Below are positions 62,622 through 64,000 of a stretch of 64,000 nucleotides of DNA, piece by piece (position 1 is the first letter of the stretch; each line of letters opens with the position of its first letter). The stretch spans positions 186,001-250,000 of the forward strand of contig NZ_FUWY01000001.1 in assembly GCF_900167375.1 (NCBI RefSeq), written 5' to 3'. Source of the DNA: Anaerorhabdus furcosa (GTDB taxonomy: Bacteria; Bacillota_I; Bacilli_A; Erysipelotrichales; Erysipelotrichaceae). The position numbers and the translations under genes are program-made. The notes under the pieces were generated by a model, which saw only the letters and a list, made by a program, of their open reading frames with translations, was not told the DNA's origin and ran no database searches.

Positions 62622-64000
62622 TTCCTTCAACCTCCTCAAAATATCGACTAATTGCATCAATTAGTTCGTTCTTTAATTCTACCACATCTTTGCCTTCTCT
62701 TTGTAGTGCTGCAGCTGTTAAATGTCCTCCACCATGCATATTTTCCATAATTCTTTGAACATTCACTTTACCTCTACTTCTCGCACTAATTGCAACTTGA
62801 TTCTCATTGATCATTGCAATCACAAAACTTGCTTGTATATCTTTAATTTGAAGAATATTGTCCGCAACTTGTGACATCATTGAACGAGATACCACTTTAT
62901 CAGTTACTGGGGCAATAATAATTCCTTTTTCATATTGTTCACAGTTATTCATAATAATTGATTTCATCGTAAACTCTGCGTAGGTATCTTTTAAGTACTC
63001 ATCAACCACAAGTGGATCAGCACCTAAACTTCTAAGCATTCCTGCAGCTTCAAATGTCCTTGTTCCAGTTCTTACTTTAAAACGATTTGTATCAATAATC
63101 ATACCAGCATACATAATATTTGCTTCTAATTCATTAAGTTCTATGCGATTTGATAGATATGGAATAAATTCAGAAACAAGTTCAGATGTACTTGATGCAC
63201 CTGCCTCAATATATACCAAAATTGGATTAATTTCCAAATCAGCACTACGACGATGATGATCAAAAATCGCAATCTTTTTCGCATTCTCTAATAAATGAGA
63301 ACCATTTGATTGTTTCAAACTGTGATGATCAACCATAATAACTAAAGTATCATCTCTATATTGATTAATTGCTTCATTCTCAGTTACAAATTGATGATGC
63401 TCTAATAGTTCAGCTTTATTCTTTTCAATTACACCAGATAGTTTTTCTTCAATACCACCTGTTTTCGCAATAATGCAACATCCTTTACCATAGGCTTGAA
63501 CAATACGACTCATCGCGATTGCACCACCCATACAGTCAAAATCTGCTTCTTTATGGCAACAAATAATTACATTCCCTGATTTTTGAATTAAATCTTTCAG
63601 TGTGTTTGCCATAATTCTTACACGAACACGACTTCGTTTTTCTATTGCTTCAGAGCTTCCTCCAAAGAATTTCACATCTTCACCAGCTCTTCGTATTGCA
63701 ACTTGATCTCCTCCACGAGATTGAGCTAAATCAAGTAATTGAACAACCATTTCATCTAATTCTTCAAAATTAGATGTCCCTCTTGCAAATGCCATAGATA
63801 AAGTAATGGATACATCCAACTCTTGAGAAGCACGACGTACTGTGTTTAAAATACTGAATCGATTCTCAACAAGTCCTTTAAATAAACTCTCATTTAAAAC
63901 AACCATGTAACGATCATTTTTTAGTCTTCTAAGTAATAAACCATGTTGCTTACACCATTCAACAACCGGTTGTCGAATACTATTATTAATACTTGATGTT
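62599..64000 (-). CDS. gdpP: GdpP, cyclic-di-AMP phosphodiesterase (5' end outside window)
   Basis: The frame is open to the right edge: 31 more codons (ending ...[12 protein letters not shown]) precede the Met at 63,906, so the gene is cut by the window. Visible parts are a degenerate GGDEF domain ([23 protein letters not shown]) and the DHH/DHHA1 catalytic region: [48 protein letters not shown] and [17 protein letters not shown]. The N-terminal membrane and PAS-like parts would lie beyond. Hydrolyses c-di-AMP. It is followed by rplI and dnaB. Confidence 0.96.
   Translation of the reverse strand, partial: TSSINNSIRQPVVEWCKQHGLLLRRLKNDRYMVVLNESLFKGLVENRFSILNTVRRASQELDVSITLSMAFARGTSNFEELDEMVVQLLDLAQSRGGDQVAIRRAGEDVKFFGGSSEAIEKRSRVRVRIMANTLKDLIQKSGNVIICCHKEADFDCMGGAIAMSRIVQAYGKGCCIIAKTGGIEEKLSGVIEKNKAELLEHHQFVTENEAINQYRDDTLVIMVDHHSLKQSNGSHLLENAKKIAIFDHHRRSADLEINPILVYIEAGASSTSELVSEFIPYLSNRIELNELEANIMYAGMIIDTNRFKVRTGTRTFEAAGMLRSLGADPLVVDEYLKDTYAEFTMKSIIMNNCEQYEKGIIIAPVTDKVVSRSMMSQVADNILQIKDIQASFVIAMINENQVAISARSRGKVNVQRIMENMHGGGHLTAAALQREGKDVVELKNELIDAISRYFEEVEGNESNPTE

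Overview
The window is AT-rich DNA from a low-GC Gram-positive bacterium (Firmicutes/Bacillota). Shine-Dalgarno sites are strong (GGAGG/AGGAGGT). The glycogen loci include the Firmicute-type glgC-glgD pair. The right end carries gdpP-rplI-dnaB followed by an M23 peptidase, a WalJ-type hydrolase, an HtrA protease and rlmH. HPr has both His15 and a Ser46 HPr-kinase site. This mix, with secG-rnr-smpB and several membrane-anchored surface/lipoproteins, fits Erysipelotrichia-like bacteria, but the family is my inference. There is no rRNA and no CRISPR array.

Region 1 (about 1-10,730) is accessory DNA on the 3' side of a tRNA operon that reads on the minus strand (Asn-Glu-Lys, 11,038-10,731). The operon's terminator hairpin (10,687-10,723) contains a sequence repeated at 2,928-2,967. 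I read these two copies as attachment-site repeats bounding an integrated mobilizable element (about 2,941-10,710). It carries a LytTR response regulator with a GHKL sensor kinase, two small secreted proteins, a terminator, a MOBP-type relaxase with a second gene overlapping it in another frame, a MobC-like protein, a GC-rich putative oriT, a chimeric ORF, an excisionase-like small HTH gene and an XRE regulator with its own operators. The chimeric ORF joins the N-terminal half of a tyrosine recombinase to the C-terminal half of a RepA-like ATPase and lacks the catalytic core of both, so the element is probably defective for its own integration. Left of 2,903 is a second cassette: an Rgg/PlcR-like XRE-TPR regulator, a possible 18-codon peptide gene, a secreted C39-like cysteine peptidase and a lipoprotein. 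It ends in sequence homologous to the right end of the element, which suggests tandem or successive insertions.

Region 2 (11,141-28,960) is mostly chromosomal and almost all on the minus strand. It holds a four-gene overlapping operon (CydDC-like ABC exporter, YgbA_NO-type protein, DUF454 protein) behind a promoter with two GTTAG-N6-CTAAC dyads, then a MATE exporter, RpiB, a lytic transglycosylase, two Fe-S proteins diverging from a Crp/Fnr regulator, smpB-rnr-secG, a lipoprotein, a radical SAM protein and the glycolytic operon pgk-tpiA-eno with a consensus CcpA site upstream. A decayed gene and two small regulators/hypotheticals follow.

Region 3 (29,114-45,361) holds glgC-glgD-glgA, a LemA/DUF3137 pair, folC, ung, a Na/Pi symporter with a PhoU-like tail, an M29 aminopeptidase, an esterase-like lipoprotein, a zinc-ribbon protein, secA and a type I pullulanase.

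Region 4 (45,430-64,000) holds an autoregulated XRE/ABC-2 operon, a repeat-containing membrane-anchored surface protein, glgP-glgB, a phosphoglucomutase-type enzyme, HPr, rlmH, htrA, walJ, an M23 peptidase, dnaB, rplI and a gdpP gene that runs off the right edge. Together glgC/D/A build glycogen, glgB branches it, glgP and pullulanase break it down, and the phosphohexomutase links glucose-1-P to the pgk-tpiA-eno glycolytic steps. HPr and the cre site suggest catabolite control.
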